Source of the DNA: Chitinophaga pinensis
GTDB lineage: Bacteria > Bacteroidota > Bacteroidia > Chitinophagales > Chitinophagaceae
Length of the DNA stretch: 64,000 bases
Assembly (NCBI GenBank): GCA_902167325.1
Contig: LR632930.1
Location: forward strand, 1,364,001-1,428,000
Direction: 5' to 3'
Shown here: piece after piece, positions 63,863-64,000 of the stretch
Layout of the letters: the number at the start of each line of letters is the position of its first letter
How positions within the stretch are numbered: the stretch's first letter is position 1
Made by a program: the position numbers and the translations under genes
The notes under the pieces: model-generated
Database searches by the model: none
What the model saw: the letters and a program-made list of their open reading frames with translations, nothing else
What the model was told of the DNA's origin: nothing

Positions 63863-64000
63863 ATGAAAAGGATTCACAGCATCATAATGGTAGCATGCGC
63901 AACTGCATTGGGATCTTGCGGAGCGGACTTTCTTGAAAGAACCCCGCAGGGAGAACTGATCCAGGAGCAGATCGAATCGCCGGCAGGCGTGGAAGGCATG
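63863..64000 (+). CDS. SusD/RagB-type lipoprotein (3' end cut by window)
   Basis: 46 codons visible, starting ATG 63863, 17 bp after susC. A short signal peptide ends in a lipobox LGSC (Cys19), followed by ADFLERTPQGEL, the usual SusD N-terminus. It is the surface lipoprotein lid of the SusC transporter. Confidence 0.88.
   Translation, partial: MKRIHSIIMVACATALGSCGADFLERTPQGELIQEQIESPAGVEGM

Noticed and set aside
1..64000. CRISPR arrays, rRNA or tRNA genes, insertion sequences, prophage or known defence genes
   Set aside because: Looked for regularly spaced repeats, tRNA-like cloverleafs ending in CCA, transposase motifs and phage or defence proteins; none was recognised by eye. Shorter or divergent ones could have been missed.

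Overview
The window looks like chromosome from a Bacteroidota bacterium, most likely a Chitinophaga-like member of the Chitinophagaceae. The reasons are a SusC/SusD pair at the right edge, a RemB/Wzi-type outer-membrane protein, DUF3857/transglutaminase proteins, a membrane-anchored MutS relative, promoters resembling the Bacteroidota TTTG / TAnnTTTG type, and moderate GC. The assignment comes from protein style and gene content read by eye; no database search was run.

Layout. 1-15.3 kb (+ strand) holds housekeeping and accessory genes: the fused isobutyryl-CoA mutase IcmF (start codon cut by the window edge), a membrane MutS-like ATPase, a PA0069-type radical SAM protein behind two tandem operators, an AAA_14/DUF4143 ATPase behind two palindromic repeats, two DUF3857/transglutaminase proteins, a small-RNA/small-ORF region, a DinB-like protein, and an uncharacterised gene next to rtcB. 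15.4-21.2 kb (- strand) holds GDP-L-fucose synthesis (gmd, fcl), an HGSNAT-like membrane acyltransferase, an ABC-F ATPase and a 32-residue membrane microprotein.

21.3-52.3 kb (- strand) is a large surface-polysaccharide locus. Read in its own direction it starts with a nucleotide-sugar dehydrogenase, the Wza-like exporter and a Wzz-like protein. Next is a nonulosonic (legionaminic-type) acid operon in the order legC, legH/neuD-like, legI, legG, ptmE, legF/ptmB, ptmF, ptmA, followed by two more Gfo/Idh/MocA oxidoreductases. Then come a glycosyltransferase, a Wzx flippase, an EpsG/Wzy polymerase, a candidate sialyltransferase and a hexapeptide acetyltransferase. After a 0.5-kb gap there is another glycosyltransferase, the UDP-L-FucNAc genes (capE/fnlA, a cupin, capF/fnlB, capG/fnlC), a WbuB-like transferase and a PglF/CapD-like 4,6-dehydratase. 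A DUF4091 secreted protein and a Wzi/RemB outer-membrane protein lie at the far end. Most genes overlap or sit within 40 bp, so long polycistronic transcripts are likely. With the gmd/fcl pair nearby, the predicted glycan could contain a legionaminic-like acid, L-FucNAc and L-fucose. No initiating sugar-phosphate transferase and no tyrosine autokinase were seen.

52.8-64 kb holds an ECF sigma factor, isopentenyl-diphosphate isomerase, a CarboxypepD_reg-like protein, a YdeI/OmdA-like protein, a lipoprotein, a large protein with an AraC-type C-terminus, a CPA1 Na+/H+ antiporter, a 1-kb leader region and a SusC/SusD pair (SusD cut by the right edge).

Most individual genes belong to recognisable families. 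The least explained signals are small: the tandem ACTAA-N5-TTAGT operators, the paired 37-nt palindromes touching a start codon, the promoter/small-ORF/terminator units at 11.9-12.3 kb, the 32-residue membrane protein, the rtcB-linked unknown gene and the extra oxidoreductases in the nonulosonate operon. I do not see a clear new defence or mobile system.
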